DNA of 64,000 nucleotides from Actinophytocola xinjiangensis (GTDB lineage Bacteria > Actinomycetota > Actinomycetes > Mycobacteriales > Pseudonocardiaceae): positions 806,001 through 870,000 of the forward strand of contig NZ_MSIF01000001.1 in NCBI RefSeq assembly GCF_001921215.1, given 5' to 3'. The first letter of the stretch is position 1. Every line of letters starts with the position of its first letter. Made by a program: the position numbers and the translations under genes. This document shows positions 49,992 to 59,023 of the stretch, one piece after another. Below the pieces are notes generated by a model. That model saw nothing but the letters and a program-made list of their open reading frames with translations. It made no database searches and was not told the origin of the DNA.

Positions 49992-50885
49992 GTGGAGATC
50001 GGTCTGGTCGACCTGTTCGACGGCAGCACCGAACGCAACCCCGACTTCATGGCGCGGTTCGGCAGGACCGCCGAGGAACTGGGCTTCACCGGCATCTGGT
50101 TGCCGGAGCACATCGTGTTCTTCGACGAGTACACCTCGGCCTACCCCTACCCCGAGGCGCCGTCCGCGACCGATCCCGAGCAGGTCGAGCGGCACAACCG
50201 GACGGTCGACGGCACGGCCAGGGTGGAGGCCGCCGAGGACCAAGGGCTGCTCGACGTGCTCCAGGCCGCCGTGGAGGTCTGCGCCGCCACCACCCGGCTG
50301 CGGGTCGGCAGCTCGGTGCTGCTGCTGCCGCTGCGCAACCCGACCCTGCTCACCAGGGACCTGATGACCGTGGCCGCGCTCACCGACGGCCGGGTCGACC
50401 TCGGCGTCGGCGTCGGCTGGTCGGCCGAGGAGTTCGCGGCCTGCCAGACCGAGTTCCGGACCCGTGGCCGCCGCTGCGGGCAGGGCATCGCCGAGCTGAC
50501 CAGACTGTGGGACGACCCCGACGGCATCTACCCCCGGGATCCGGCGCCGCTGCCCAGGGTGCTCGTCGGCGGGCACTCGCCCGCCGCGCTGCGCCGGGCC
50601 GCCACGGCCGGAACCGGGTGGTACCCCTGGAACCTCACCCCGTCCCAGTTCGCCGAGCACCACGCGACCTACCGCGCCCACCTCGAGGAGGCCGGGCGCG
50701 ACCGGTCCGCCCAGCACGTGATCGTCGGGCTCCGCTTCACCGGCGAGGTCGCCGCGCTGGCGCCGGTCGTCGAGCGGTACCTCGACCTCGGGGCCGACGG
50801 CGTCAACATCTCCCTGCGGATGGGCGCGCACGACTACGCCGACACCATGCGCACGGTCTCCGACGCCCTGGGACTCGCGGCATGA
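49992..50885 (+). CDS. LLM class F420-dependent oxidoreductase
   Basis: A 297-residue LLM enzyme of the TIGR03619-like type: GFTGIWLPEHIVFF near residue 32, RLRVGSSVLLLPLRNP, GRVDLGVGVGWSAEEF, and a late YLDLGADGVNISL. It probably uses F420 or FMN on an intermediate of the island. GTG 49992 has AAGGAG upstream; 13 bp after the shorter LLM gene, so the two may form a heteromer. Overlaps the next gene by 4 nt. Confidence 0.83.
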   Translation: MEIGLVDLFDGSTERNPDFMARFGRTAEELGFTGIWLPEHIVFFDEYTSAYPYPEAPSATDPEQVERHNRTVDGTARVEAAEDQGLLDVLQAAVEVCAATTRLRVGSSVLLLPLRNPTLLTRDLMTVAALTDGRVDLGVGVGWSAEEFAACQTEFRTRGRRCGQGIAELTRLWDDPDGIYPRDPAPLPRVLVGGHSPAALRRAATAGTGWYPWNLTPSQFAEHHATYRAHLEEAGRDRSAQHVIVGLRFTGEVAALAPVVERYLDLGADGVNISLRMGAHDYADTMRTVSDALGLAA

Positions 50886-52087
50886 GCGCGCCCGACACCG
50901 CCGCCGGTGTGGCGGAGTTCCGCGCCGAGGTCCGGGCCTGGCTCGCCGAGCACGTCCCCGCCGAGCCGCTGCCGCCGTGGACCGAGCGGGAGGGTTTCGA
51001 CCTGCACCGCGCCTGGGAGGGCCGGCTGTTCGAGGGCGGGTACGCCGCCGTGGACTGGCCGACCGAGTACGGCGGCCGCGACGCCGGCCTGCGCCGGTCG
51101 ATCGCCTTCGCCGAGGAGTACTACCGCGCCGGTGCACCGGAACGGATCAACATGGGCGGCCTCTACCTGCTGGGGCCGGTGCTGATGCGGTACGGCACGC
51201 CCGAGCAGTGCGCCCGCTGGATCCCCGACCTGCTGGCCTGCCGCACGATCTGGTGCCAGGGCTTCAGCGAGCCCGGCTCCGGGTCCGACCTCGCCTCGCT
51301 GCGGACCTCCGCCGAGCGCGACGGCGACCACTTCGTCGTCAACGGCCAGAAGATCTGGATCTCGATGGGCGGCTTCGCCGACTGGATCTTCGCCCTGGTG
51401 CGCACCGACCCCGAGGCCGGCCGCCGGCGCAAGCACGACGGCATCAGCTTCCTGTGCATCGACCTGCGCTCGCCCGGTGTGGAGGTCCGGCCGCTGACGA
51501 TGGTCGACGGCACCCGCGGCTTCGCGGAGGTCTTCTTCACCGACGTCCGGGTCCCGGTCGGCAACGTCGTCGGCGAGGTCGGCCGTGGCTGGGCCGTGGC
51601 GATGTCGACCCTCGGCTTCGAACGCGGTGCCGTGTTCGGCGACCACGCGAAGTTCTCCCGCGACGTCGCGGACCTGGCCGCCCTCGCCGGCGCCCGTGGC
51701 CTCGACGAGGACACGCACGCGCTCGACGAGCTGGGCCGGGTCCTGGTGCAGACCGAGGTCTACCGGGCCAACGTCTACCGGCTGGCCGCACTGGCCGAGG
51801 CCGGCGGCGAGCTGGACAGCACCGCCAGCATCAACAAGGTCTTCTGGACCCAGATGCAGCACGACATCTTCGACACCGGCCTGCGGCTGCTCGCGCAGGA
51901 CGGTGCCGTCGTCGGCGATCCCGGCTCGCTGCCGGGCGCCGACGCCGCCACGCTGCGCGCGTGGTCGCGGTGGCATCACCGCTACTGGTACGCCAGAGCC
52001 GCCATGATCTTCGGCGGCACCAACGAGATCCAGCGCAACATCATCAGCGAGCGTGTGCTGGGCCTGCCGATGGAGCCGCGACGATGA
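50882..52087 (+). CDS. Acyl-CoA dehydrogenase (large-subunit type)
   Basis: A 401-residue acyl-CoA dehydrogenase. QGFSEPGSGSDLASL and GQKIWISMGGFADWIF bind FAD, and FGGTNEIQRNIISERVLGLP ends the protein. The next gene encodes a 340-residue shorter homologue with a 4-nt overlap; this pairing is the signature of alpha2beta2 dehydrogenases acting on cyclic acyl-CoA substrates in steroid-degrading actinobacteria. Confidence 0.88.
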   Translation: MSAPDTAAGVAEFRAEVRAWLAEHVPAEPLPPWTEREGFDLHRAWEGRLFEGGYAAVDWPTEYGGRDAGLRRSIAFAEEYYRAGAPERINMGGLYLLGPVLMRYGTPEQCARWIPDLLACRTIWCQGFSEPGSGSDLASLRTSAERDGDHFVVNGQKIWISMGGFADWIFALVRTDPEAGRRRKHDGISFLCIDLRSPGVEVRPLTMVDGTRGFAEVFFTDVRVPVGNVVGEVGRGWAVAMSTLGFERGAVFGDHAKFSRDVADLAALAGARGLDEDTHALDELGRVLVQTEVYRANVYRLAALAEAGGELDSTASINKVFWTQMQHDIFDTGLRLLAQDGAVVGDPGSLPGADAATLRAWSRWHHRYWYARAAMIFGGTNEIQRNIISERVLGLPMEPRR

Positions 52088-53106
52088 CCACCTTCGACCA
52101 GGACCGCCGCCAGCTCGTGGCGCTCACCGACGACGTCCTGCGCGCCCACTGCGGCCTGGACCACCTGCGGGCCCGGCTCGACGACGACACGGCCCACACC
52201 GCCGCGCTGTGGGGACGGCTGGCCGAGACCGGTCTGGTGTCCGCGCTCGTCGCCGAGGACCACGGCGGCGCGGGACTGTCCCCGGCGCACCTGTCGGGCG
52301 TGCTGCACAGCCTCGGCCGGCACGCCGTGCCCGAGCCGTTCCTGGAGACGGCGGTGCTCGCCACGTCCGTCCTGGGCGCGCTGCCAGGGCCGGTGGCCGA
52401 CACGTGGCTGCCGCGGATCGTCGGGGGCGACGCGCTCGCCGTCGTCCGCCTCGGTGAGCTGACGCCGTTCCTCCCGTACGCCGCCGACGCCGACCTGCTC
52501 CTGGACCTCGCCGCCGACGGCTCGGTCCGGGCCTTCACCCGCGAGGAGACCGAGGTCGTCCCGGTCCCGTCGCTGGACCCGCTGCGCCCCCTCGCACGGG
52601 TCACCGTCACCGGTGAGGGCACGCTGCTGGGCAGCGACCGCGCGGTGGTCACCAGGACGCGGTCGCTCGCCGTCGCCGGTGCCGCCTGCCTGCTCGCCGG
52701 CGCCGCCCAGCGGCTGCTCGAACTCACCGTCGAGTATGTCGGCGTCCGCGAACAGTTCGGCCGGCCGGTCGGCTCCTTCCAGGCGGTCAAGCACAAGGCC
52801 GCCGACCTCGCGGTCATGGTCGACATGGCCACCGCCGCGGCCCTGTCCGCGTTCGACGCCGTCGACGACCCGGACGGGGCGTCGCGGGCGGCCGCCGCCA
52901 AGGCCTACGCCGGTGACGCGGCCGCCAGGGCGAACGTCGACGCCCTGCAACTGCACGGCGGGATCGGCTTCACCTGGGAGTACCACCTGCACGTGTGGCT
53001 CAAGCGGGTGATGGGCCTGGCCGCGACGTACGGCACGACGACGGCACTGCGCCGCGACCTCGCGCGTGAGCTGCTGGCGCGCGTCACCGAGGAGCGGCGC
53101 GGATGA
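52084..53106 (+). CDS. Acyl-CoA dehydrogenase (short-subunit type)
   Basis: A 340-residue acyl-CoA dehydrogenase-fold protein without the N-terminal FAD motif found in the previous gene. VREQFGRPVGSFQAVKHKAAD and QLHGGIGFTWEYHLHVWLKR are conserved. Likely beta subunit of the enzyme with the 50882 product. It overlaps both neighbours by 4 nt. Confidence 0.87.
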   Translation: MTTFDQDRRQLVALTDDVLRAHCGLDHLRARLDDDTAHTAALWGRLAETGLVSALVAEDHGGAGLSPAHLSGVLHSLGRHAVPEPFLETAVLATSVLGALPGPVADTWLPRIVGGDALAVVRLGELTPFLPYAADADLLLDLAADGSVRAFTREETEVVPVPSLDPLRPLARVTVTGEGTLLGSDRAVVTRTRSLAVAGAACLLAGAAQRLLELTVEYVGVREQFGRPVGSFQAVKHKAADLAVMVDMATAAALSAFDAVDDPDGASRAAAAKAYAGDAAARANVDALQLHGGIGFTWEYHLHVWLKRVMGLAATYGTTTALRRDLARELLARVTEERRG

Positions 53107-54638
53107 GCGAGCTGGGGTTCTGGCGTCTCGCGGCCACTGCGCCCGACGCGCTGGCCGTGGTCGAGCCGGACGGCACCCGCCTGACCCGACACGAACTCGT
53201 CGCGCGTGCCAACGCGACGGCCCGCCTGCTGCGCGGGTTGGGCCTCGAACGCGGTGACCGGGTCGTGGGTGTGGTCGCCAACGAGTCGTGGGCGATCGCG
53301 CTCGTCCTCGCCTGCCAACAGGTCGGCGCCTACTACGTCCCGGTCAACACGGCGTTGACCACGGCCGAGGTCGGCTACATCGTCGAGGACGCCGCACCGG
53401 TGGCCGTCCTGTGCTCACTGGCGTACGCCGACACCGTGCGCACGGCCACCGACGCGCCGGACCGGCGGTTCACCTTCGGCCAGGCACCAGGGTTCCGTGA
53501 CCTCACCGCCGAGATCGCCGACCTGCCGACCGGACCGGTCGAGGACCGCACGCCGGGTTCCTACCTCGGCTACACCTCCGGCACGACGGGCCACCCCAAG
53601 GGCGTGCTGCGCCGGCTGCCGGAAGGCGACCCGGACGACGTGTTCGCCGCCGGCGCCGCCTGGCAGCTCGGCATGTTCGGCATCACGCCGCTCGACGACG
53701 GCGTGCACCTGGTGACCTCACCGCTGAGCCACACCGCGGTCAGCGGGCTGGCGGTCACGTCCCTGCACTACGGGCACGCCGTCGTGCTGATGGACCGCTT
53801 CGACGCCGAGACGGTGCTGCGCCGCATCGCCGAGCACCGCGTCACCACGACCCACCTGGTGCCGACCCAGCTGCACCGGTTGCTCCGCCTGCCCGAGGAC
53901 GTCCGGGCGGCGTCGGACGTGTCCAGCATGCGCAGCCTCGTGCACGGCGCCGGCCCGTGCCCCGAGTCGGTGAAACGTGCGGTCATCGCGTGGTTCGGGC
54001 CCGTGGTGTGGGAGTACTACGGCGCGACCGAGGCCGCCGGCACCGCGATCACCAGCGCCGAGTGGCTCGAACGCCCCGGCAGTGTCGGCCGCCCGCAGCC
54101 CGGCGCCGAGGTCCGCGTGCTCGACGCTGACGGCGAACCGGTGCCGGCCGGGTGTTCCGGGCGGGTCTTCCTGCGGATGGGCGCGCACGCGTTCTCCTAC
54201 CGGGGGGACGACGCCAAGACCCGGGCCGCCCGGGTCGGCGACTTCGTCACCGTCGGGGACATCGGTCATCTCGACGAGGACGGCTACCTGTACCTGCTCG
54301 GCCGCACGGCCGAGGTGATCGTGAGCGGCGGGGTCAACATCTACCCCGCCGAGGTCGAGGCGGCCCTGCTGGAGCACCCCGACATCCAGGACGCGGGCGT
54401 GGTCGGCCTGCCCGACCCGGAATGGGGCGAGGTCGCCTGCGCGGTGATCCAGGTCGTGCCCGGCTCCGCGCTGGGCGCCGAGGACACCGCGCAGCTTCTC
54501 GCGTCCTTCCTGCACGACCGCCTTGCCCGCTACAAGGTGCCGCGCCGGTACCAGGTCGTCGCCGAACTGCCGCGCGGGGCCAACGGCAAGCTCCGCAAGC
54601 ACCTGTTGCCCGATCTCGTCAGGGAAGGGACCCCGTGA
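53103..54638 (+). CDS. Acyl-CoA ligase (FadD-like)
   Basis: A 511-residue ANL ligase. YTSGTTGHPKGVLRR near residue 158 is the phosphate loop, YGATEAAG the A5 motif, GDIGHLDEDGYLYLLGRTAEVI the A7/A8 region, and GANGKLRK carries the late Lys. It should activate the imported acid to a CoA thioester and so start the pathway. Its position among paired dehydrogenases recalls FadD3-type ligases, but substrate identity is unproven. Confidence 0.9.
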   Translation: MSELGFWRLAATAPDALAVVEPDGTRLTRHELVARANATARLLRGLGLERGDRVVGVVANESWAIALVLACQQVGAYYVPVNTALTTAEVGYIVEDAAPVAVLCSLAYADTVRTATDAPDRRFTFGQAPGFRDLTAEIADLPTGPVEDRTPGSYLGYTSGTTGHPKGVLRRLPEGDPDDVFAAGAAWQLGMFGITPLDDGVHLVTSPLSHTAVSGLAVTSLHYGHAVVLMDRFDAETVLRRIAEHRVTTTHLVPTQLHRLLRLPEDVRAASDVSSMRSLVHGAGPCPESVKRAVIAWFGPVVWEYYGATEAAGTAITSAEWLERPGSVGRPQPGAEVRVLDADGEPVPAGCSGRVFLRMGAHAFSYRGDDAKTRAARVGDFVTVGDIGHLDEDGYLYLLGRTAEVIVSGGVNIYPAEVEAALLEHPDIQDAGVVGLPDPEWGEVACAVIQVVPGSALGAEDTAQLLASFLHDRLARYKVPRRYQVVAELPRGANGKLRKHLLPDLVREGTP

Positions 54639-55030
54639 AACCCGTTCCACTGCCCACCCCGGACACCCAGGAGTGGTTCGACCGCATCGACGCCGGTGAG
54701 CTGACGGTGCCGCGGTGCACGGCCTGCGCGTCGATGTTCCTGTACCCGCGCATCAGCTGTCCCCGGTGCGGCGCGCGCTCGGTGGAGCTGGTCGCGGCCG
54801 CCGGCCACGGCGTGCTGCTCTCGTTCGTCGTCAACCACCGTGCCCCGGCCGGTTTCGACGCGCCATACGCGCTCGGTGTCGTCGCGCTGGCGGAGGGCCC
54901 GCACCTGACCGGTGTGGTCCGCACCGACCGGCCGGACCTGCTGGAGGTCGACGCCCCGGTGCGGGTGGCCTTCGAGGAACGCGGCGAGCGCCGCGTCGTC
55001 TGCTTCGACCTCGCGGAGGGGAACTCATGA
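54635..55030 (+). CDS. DUF35 zinc-ribbon/OB-fold protein
   Basis: A 131-residue stand-alone DUF35 protein. The zinc ribbon is CTACA...CPRCG (near residues 28-48), followed by an OB fold (LLSFVVNHRAPAGFDAPYALGVVAL). Such proteins bind CoA esters and partner thiolases. GTG 54635 overlaps the ligase stop and its own stop overlaps the thiolase-like gene, so a 1:1 complex is expected, as for ChsH2(DUF35)-Ltp2 aldolase. Confidence 0.88.
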   Translation: MKPVPLPTPDTQEWFDRIDAGELTVPRCTACASMFLYPRISCPRCGARSVELVAAAGHGVLLSFVVNHRAPAGFDAPYALGVVALAEGPHLTGVVRTDRPDLLEVDAPVRVAFEERGERRVVCFDLAEGNS

Positions 55031-56181
55031 GTCTGCGGGGAGCCGTCGCGATCGTCGGTGCGGCGGAGAGCACCGAGCTGGGCAAGGTCCCTGGCATGTC
55101 CGCGCTACAGCTGCACGTCGACGCCGCGCTCAACGCGCTCGCCGACTGCGGCCTCACCCCGGCCGACGTCGACGGGGTCGCCTCGGCGGGGGAGATGCCG
55201 GTCGACGTCGCCGACTACCTCGGCATCGTCCCGGAGTACCTCGACGGCACGAACGTCGGCGGCAGTTCGTACATGCTGCACGTGCGGCACGCCATGGCCG
55301 CGATCAGCGCCGGCCTGTGCGACACCGTGCTCGTGACGCACGGCGAGTCCGGGCGTTCGCGGGTCGGCATGGTGCCCTGGGCGCCCGCGCCGCAGTCGTT
55401 GATGGCACAGCTGGAGGTGCCGCACGGACCGGTCGGCGCGCCGTCGCTGTTCCCGATGGGCGTGCGCCGCTACATGGCCGAGTACGGCATGACCCGTGAG
55501 CAGCTGGCGATGGTCCCCGTCGTGCAACGGCGGTGGGCCGCGATGAACCCGCGCGCCAAGCTGCGCGACCCGATCACCGTCGAGGACGTGTTCGCCTCGC
55601 CCGTCATCGCCGATCCGGTGCACCTGCTGCACTGCTGCCTGGTCACCGACGGCGGCGGCGCGCTGGTGCTCACCTCCGCCGAGCGGGCCCGGTCTCTGGA
55701 CCTGCCGAACCCACCCGTGTACGTGCTCGGGGCGGGCGAGTCCAGCGAGTCCTCGGTCGTCTCCGGCCTGGAGAGCCTGACGTCCTCGCGTGCCATCCGT
55801 GTGGGCGGCGAGCGCGCGTTCGCCCAGTCCGGGATCGCGCACACCGACGTCGACCACCTGATGATCTACGACGCCTTCGCGCACGTCCCGGTCTACGGCC
55901 TGGAGGACCTCGGTTTCGTCGGCCGGGGCGAGGCGCCCGCGTTCATCGCCGAGGGCAACACCGCTCCCGGTGGACGGCTCCCGCTGAACACCAACGGCGG
56001 TGGGCTGTCCTACACCCACACCGGCATGTACGGCATGTTCGCCATCCAGGAGTCCGTGCGCCAGGTCCGCGGCGTCGCCCCCGCGCAGGTCGACGGCGTC
56101 GAGGTCAGCGTCTGTACCGGGGTCGGCGGGATGTTCATGAGCTCGGGCACCCTCGTCCTCGGCAGCGCGGCGACGCTCTGA
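55027..56181 (+). CDS. Thiolase-like protein without thiolase catalytic residues (Ltp2-like aldolase?)
   Basis: A 384-residue thiolase-superfamily protein. Where active thiolases have an MCATG-type Cys motif, it reads GGSSYMLHVRHAM; the HDCF position is YDAFAH, and the GHPxGA motif is NTNGGGLSYTHTGM. So Claisen or thiolytic chemistry is unlikely. The steroid side-chain aldolase Ltp2 also lacks these residues and works with a DUF35 partner; the adjacent DUF35 gene supports a retro-aldol role. Start ATG 55027 overlaps the DUF35 stop. Confidence 0.8.
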   Translation: MSLRGAVAIVGAAESTELGKVPGMSALQLHVDAALNALADCGLTPADVDGVASAGEMPVDVADYLGIVPEYLDGTNVGGSSYMLHVRHAMAAISAGLCDTVLVTHGESGRSRVGMVPWAPAPQSLMAQLEVPHGPVGAPSLFPMGVRRYMAEYGMTREQLAMVPVVQRRWAAMNPRAKLRDPITVEDVFASPVIADPVHLLHCCLVTDGGGALVLTSAERARSLDLPNPPVYVLGAGESSESSVVSGLESLTSSRAIRVGGERAFAQSGIAHTDVDHLMIYDAFAHVPVYGLEDLGFVGRGEAPAFIAEGNTAPGGRLPLNTNGGGLSYTHTGMYGMFAIQESVRQVRGVAPAQVDGVEVSVCTGVGGMFMSSGTLVLGSAATL

Positions 56182-56184
56182 GGA

Positions 56185-56670
56185 TCAGGGGAGCGGGGTC
56201 TCGCCGTCGGGGAGGAACCTCACGAGGGCGGCGCGGACCGCCGAGCACACCAGTACGCCGTTCTGGTTGAGGCCACGGTGTTCGAGGGTGACGATGCCCT
56301 GGCCGGGACGGGACGCGGACGGGCGGCGGTCCCTGATCTCGGTCTCGCAGTAGAGGGTGTCGCCGATGAACACGGGCGCCGGGAAGGCGATCTTGTCGAA
56401 GCCGAGGTTGGCGATGGTCGTCTTCTGGGTGAGGTCGGGGACACCGATGCTGCACACGATGCCCAGGGTGAGCAGGCTGTTGACGAGCCGCTGACCGAAC
56501 TCCGACTCGGCCGAGCGCACCGCGTCGAGGTGCAGGGTCTGGGTGTTGATGGTCATGCCGCAGAACAGGACGTTGTCGGCCTCGGTGATGGTGCGTCCAG
56601 GCTCGTGCTTGAACACGTCGCCCGGGATCATCTCCTCGTAGTAGCGGCCGCGTCGCGTGTGGACGGTCAT
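56185..56670 (-). CDS. MaoC-family hydratase (single hot dog)
   Basis: A 161-residue MaoC-type dehydratase/hydratase. ITEADNVLFCGMTINTQTLHLD carries the hydratase-type Asp/Asn/His pattern and FPAPVFIGDTLYCETEI the following strand. It resembles the mesaconyl-CoA/methylthio-acyl hydratase subgroup. ATG 56670 has GAGGAG upstream and overlaps the CoA transferase stop (ATGA). It converges on the thiolase-like gene with 3 bp between. Confidence 0.85.
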   Translation of the reverse strand: MTVHTRRGRYYEEMIPGDVFKHEPGRTITEADNVLFCGMTINTQTLHLDAVRSAESEFGQRLVNSLLTLGIVCSIGVPDLTQKTTIANLGFDKIAFPAPVFIGDTLYCETEIRDRRPSASRPGQGIVTLEHRGLNQNGVLVCSAVRAALVRFLPDGETPLP

Positions 56671-57938
56671 GCTGTCTCCTCTGGTTCGCTCGGGGTGAGC
56701 AGGGCGGTGCGGTGGTCCGGGTGGGCGACGGCGGCGATGGCCTCGGCGCGTTCGGCCTCGGTGCGCCCGCGCAGCCACGCGACGCCGTACTCGGTGACGA
56801 CGGCGTCGGGGGTGTGGCGGGCCAGCGAGACGATGTCGGCGCCCAGCCGCCGGACGATCCGGCTGTGCCGGCCGTTGGGCGTGGTCGACGGCAGGGCGAT
56901 GACCGACAGGCCGCCGTCGGAGCCGAAGCCGGCCTCGACGAAGTCGGCGCCGCCGCCGATCCCGGACACCTGGCGGCGGCCGACCAGCTCGGAACCGACC
57001 TGCCCGGCGAGGTCGACCTCGATCGCCGAGTTCACCGTCACCAGCCGGGGGATCCGTGCCAGCGCGCGGGGAGCGTGCGCGGCGCGACTGTCGCGCAGCA
57101 CGATCGCCGGGTTCCCGTCGGCGAACTCCATGAGGGTGCGGGTGCCCATCAGCTCGGCGGCGCGGATGGCGGGGGAGTCGCCGGTGTCGGTCCAGCGCAG
57201 CTGGCCGTGCGCGAAGAGGTCGACCATCGCGTCGTTGGCCATGCCGACGACCCGCACCGGCCCCGTGTCGCTCTCGGCGAGGAAGGCGGTGATCGCCTCG
57301 GGGACCGCGCCGATGCCCAGTTGCAGGGTGGGCTCGGGCGGCAACAGGCCAAGGACGTGGGCCGCCACGCGGTCGCTCACCTCGTCGCGGACGGCGGCGG
57401 GGAACTCGCAGGGCGGGGTGTCGGCGTCCACCAGCACGTCGAGCTGGGTGACGTGGAGCAGGGAGTCACCGGTCGTGCGTGGGGTGTGCGGATCGACCTC
57501 GGCGATGACCAGCGCGGCCCTGGCGACGGCGTGGCACACGTAGCTGGCCGAGGGCCCGAGGCTGCACCAGCCGTTGCGGTCCGGCGGACAGACGCGGACG
57601 AGGGCCACCGAGGTGTCCCACTGGTCGAGCAGGGCGGGGACGGCGCTGGCGCGGGCCGGGACGTAGTCCACCCGGCCGGGGGCCAGGGCCGCGCGCGCCG
57701 GACCGTAGGGGTGCCAGGTGCGGTACCGGAGCAGTCCCTGGGCGGCGGCGTCGAGGAACGGGTAGTCGCCCAGTTGCAGTCCGGAGTAGAGCGTCGGGTG
57801 GCCGAGCAGGTCGGCGGCGCCCGCGAGGTGGGTGAGCAGGGTCTCGGGTGTTCCGCACCCGGGGGAGGCCACGATCGCGGCGCCGGCAGGGATGCGTCGC
57901 ACCGCCTCGCTCGGGGTGCGGTGGTCGGGCAGCCGCAC
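56667..57938 (-). CDS. Acetyl-CoA hydrolase/4-hydroxybutyrate-type CoA transferase
   Basis: A 423-residue class I CoA transferase/hydrolase. VTVNSAIEVDLAGQVGSE contains the conserved Glu that forms the acyl-glutamyl intermediate, and GIGGGADFVEAGFGSDGG is the GxGG motif that binds CoA. It would swap CoA between acetyl- or succinyl-CoA and an acid released by the pathway. GTG 57938 is preceded by AAGGAGG; the open frame continues to 58001 but lacks such a site. Operator E lies 58 bp upstream. Confidence 0.85.
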   Translation of the reverse strand: MRLPDHRTPSEAVRRIPAGAAIVASPGCGTPETLLTHLAGAADLLGHPTLYSGLQLGDYPFLDAAAQGLLRYRTWHPYGPARAALAPGRVDYVPARASAVPALLDQWDTSVALVRVCPPDRNGWCSLGPSASYVCHAVARAALVIAEVDPHTPRTTGDSLLHVTQLDVLVDADTPPCEFPAAVRDEVSDRVAAHVLGLLPPEPTLQLGIGAVPEAITAFLAESDTGPVRVVGMANDAMVDLFAHGQLRWTDTGDSPAIRAAELMGTRTLMEFADGNPAIVLRDSRAAHAPRALARIPRLVTVNSAIEVDLAGQVGSELVGRRQVSGIGGGADFVEAGFGSDGGLSVIALPSTTPNGRHSRIVRRLGADIVSLARHTPDAVVTEYGVAWLRGRTEAERAEAIAAVAHPDHRTALLTPSEPEETA

Positions 57939-57996
57939 GGGCCACCTCCTTGTCGTCTCCCGGGGTTCCGCGAACGTAGTCCGAGCACTTATCTTA

Positions 57997-58010
57997 AGCA
58001 AGTGCTTGAT
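57997..58010. promoter_or_regulatory. KstR2-like operator, site E
   Basis: AGCAAGTGCTTGAT, identical to site A and a full match to AnCAAGnnCTTGnT. Next to it is TAAGAT (minus strand, 57996-57991), a possible -10 for the leftward CoA transferase operon. Confidence 0.8.
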
Positions 58011-58055
58011 TTATGTCGGCGACAGGCGCATTGTGACATGGCTAACCGTGCTTCA

Positions 58056-58069
58056 AGCGAGCGCTTGAT
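58056..58069. promoter_or_regulatory. KstR2-like operator, site F
   Basis: AGCGAGCGCTTGAT differs from AnCAAGnnCTTGnT at one fixed position. It lies 50 bp before the livH-like start and should control the rightward transporter operon. Confidence 0.65.
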
Positions 58070-58119
58070 TCAGTGAAGGCTGAACCCCGGGTGTCGTACG
58101 TCCAAAGGAGGACCGTTCC

Positions 58120-59007
58120 GTGCAACTGCTGATCCAACAGCTGCTCAACGGCATCGCGCTCGGGGCGGTCTACGGGCTGTTCGCGGTCGGGTTCTCGCTG
58201 ATCCTGGCCAAGATGGGCATCCTGAACGTCGCCCACGGCACGTTCGCGACCTGGGGCGCGCTGTCGTCGTACTGGCTGGTGTCCGAGCAGGGGCTGAGCT
58301 TCTGGGCCGCCCTCGTCATCGGCGTCGCCTTCGCCGGCGCGCTGGGCGTCGCGGCCGACCTGGTCGCCTTCGAACCACTGCGCAGGCGCAACGCCGGCAC
58401 CTTCGCCCCGATCATCGCCAGCATCGGCATCTGGATCGTGCTGCTCACCCTCGCCGAGGCCTTCAGCGGCCCGACGGCCACGAGCTACCCGACCGAGTCG
58501 GTGCCCACCGAGCCGATCCGGGTCGGCGGGCTGCTGCTGCTGCCCGCCCAGGTGATCAGCGTCCTCGCCCTCGTCGCGACCGTGACGGCGATCCACCTGC
58601 TGCTCACCCGCAGCCGGTTCGGCGCGGCCGTGCGGGCCGTGTCGGTCGACCCGCGCTCGGCGACCATCGTCGGCGTCAACGCCCGCCGGGTGCTGGTCAC
58701 CGTCGCCTTCCTCGCCGCCGCGATCGCCGGGCTGGCCGGCATCCTCGCCGCCCTGTCCGACAACAACGTGTCCTTCGGCATCGGCGAGGCCCTGCTGCTC
58801 AAGGGCTTCGCCGCGGTCGTCGTCGGCGGCTACGGCGACATCCGGGGCGCCGCCCTGCTCGGCGTCGCCATCGGCGTGCTCGAGGTGATGAGCGCGCAGT
58901 ACATCTCATCCGGCTTCCGGGACGCGATCACCTTCGGCGTGCTGCTGGTGGTGCTCGTCTTCCGGCCCCAGGGCATCTTCGGCGAACGACAACTCGTCCG
59001 AGCGTGA
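58120..59007 (+). CDS. livH: Branched-chain amino acid-type ABC permease (LivH-like)
   Basis: A 295-residue inner-membrane permease with about eight hydrophobic segments. LLNGIALGAVYGLFAVGFSLI at the N-terminus and the LKGFAAVVVGGYGDIRGA loop (EAA-like, ATPase-contacting) are typical for LivH. GTG 58120 follows AAAGGAGGACC. First gene of the livHMGF set; the binding protein is 9 kb upstream at 47971. Confidence 0.88.
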   Translation: MQLLIQQLLNGIALGAVYGLFAVGFSLILAKMGILNVAHGTFATWGALSSYWLVSEQGLSFWAALVIGVAFAGALGVAADLVAFEPLRRRNAGTFAPIIASIGIWIVLLTLAEAFSGPTATSYPTESVPTEPIRVGGLLLLPAQVISVLALVATVTAIHLLLTRSRFGAAVRAVSVDPRSATIVGVNARRVLVTVAFLAAAIAGLAGILAALSDNNVSFGIGEALLLKGFAAVVVGGYGDIRGAALLGVAIGVLEVMSAQYISSGFRDAITFGVLLVVLVFRPQGIFGERQLVRA

Positions 59008-59023
59008 GGAGGGAGAACGACTC

